64,000 nt of DNA from Actinomyces trachealis (GTDB taxonomy: Bacteria; Actinomycetota; Actinomycetes; Actinomycetales; Actinomycetaceae): positions 1,116,001-1,180,000 of the forward strand of contig NZ_CP065027.1 of assembly GCF_015711475.1 (NCBI RefSeq), in the 5' to 3' direction. Positions 63,959 to 64,000 of this stretch are shown here, one piece after another. The notes under the pieces are model-generated. The model did not search any database. It had not been told where the DNA came from and was given only the letters and a program-made list of their open reading frames with translations. How positions within the stretch are numbered: the stretch's first letter is position 1; each line of letters opens with the position of its first letter. A program made the position numbers and the translations under genes.

Positions 63959-64000
63959 TTGGTGCTTGGCGGTGTTGGGCAGTCTAGCTAGGCGGAGCCA

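Noticed and set aside
1..64000. CRISPR array, rRNA operon, insertion sequence or prophage
   Set aside because: No regularly spaced repeats, rRNA-like sequence, transposase motifs, integrase or phage structural genes seen on either strand.

Overview
The window is GC-rich, densely coded DNA from an actinobacterium. Gene content points to a facultatively anaerobic member of the Actinomycetaceae (Actinomyces/Schaalia-like). It has pyruvate formate-lyase, phosphatidylinositol and PIM-type lipid genes, DUF3000 and DUF4191 proteins, and many GTG/TTG starts. It also keeps two chromosomal blocks known from Mycobacterium tuberculosis: panB-glnA2-glnE-glnA1-DUF4191-lipA-lipB-sucB-pepA, and thrS-HIT-pgsA-acyltransferase-pimA-yebC-ruvCAB-yajC-secDF-apt-relA. 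The genus is inference; gene identities rest on recognisable motifs. No rRNA, CRISPR array, insertion sequence or prophage is visible.

Layout. 1-13.9 kb holds pantothenate synthesis (panB, cut by the window edge), a nitrogen block (glnA2, the adenylyltransferase glnE, a polar amino-acid ABC importer, glnA1 with a palindrome in front of it) and lipoate synthesis (lipA, lipB). 14.0-17.2 kb holds a degenerate membrane-anchored protein kinase and a two-gene unit, HTH protein plus Clp_N/SRPBCC fusion, behind a palindromic and apparently leaderless promoter. 17.4-22.3 kb holds the lipoyl-dependent acyltransferase (two lipoyl domains encoded by an exact DNA repeat), dihydrolipoamide dehydrogenase and leucyl aminopeptidase. 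23-26 kb is an accessory cassette: a small secreted protein with a frameshift, an ABC ATPase and two membrane proteins. 26-32 kb holds a ClC channel, an S9 peptidase and dxs.

32.4-38.2 kb is an anaerobic/sulfide region. Pyruvate formate-lyase is encoded as two proteins, with the glycyl-radical domain in its own gene, followed by the activase. Next comes a sulfide:quinone oxidoreductase whose promoter contains a CsoR/CstR-like palindrome, then a broken orphan gene. 38.2-40.1 kb is RNase D and DUF3000, followed by tRNA-Gly(GCC) and tRNA-Val(GAC). 40.5-45.0 kb is a coherent set of four genes (ATP-grasp ligase, Asp/Glu racemase, two FemABX-type transferases) that looks like a peptidoglycan interpeptide-bridge pathway.

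45.1-63.2 kb is mostly conserved housekeeping: thrS, a HIT phosphorylase, three phosphatidylinositol-mannoside genes, a PrsW-like protease with a small membrane partner, a Nudix hydrolase, yebC, ruvCAB, yajC-secD-secF, apt and relA. The window ends with an AbiEi-like hypothetical protein and a terminator hairpin. The most promising unusual items are the split pyruvate formate-lyase, the interpeptide-bridge set, the secreted-protein/ABC cassette, and the HTH plus Clp_N/SRPBCC unit.
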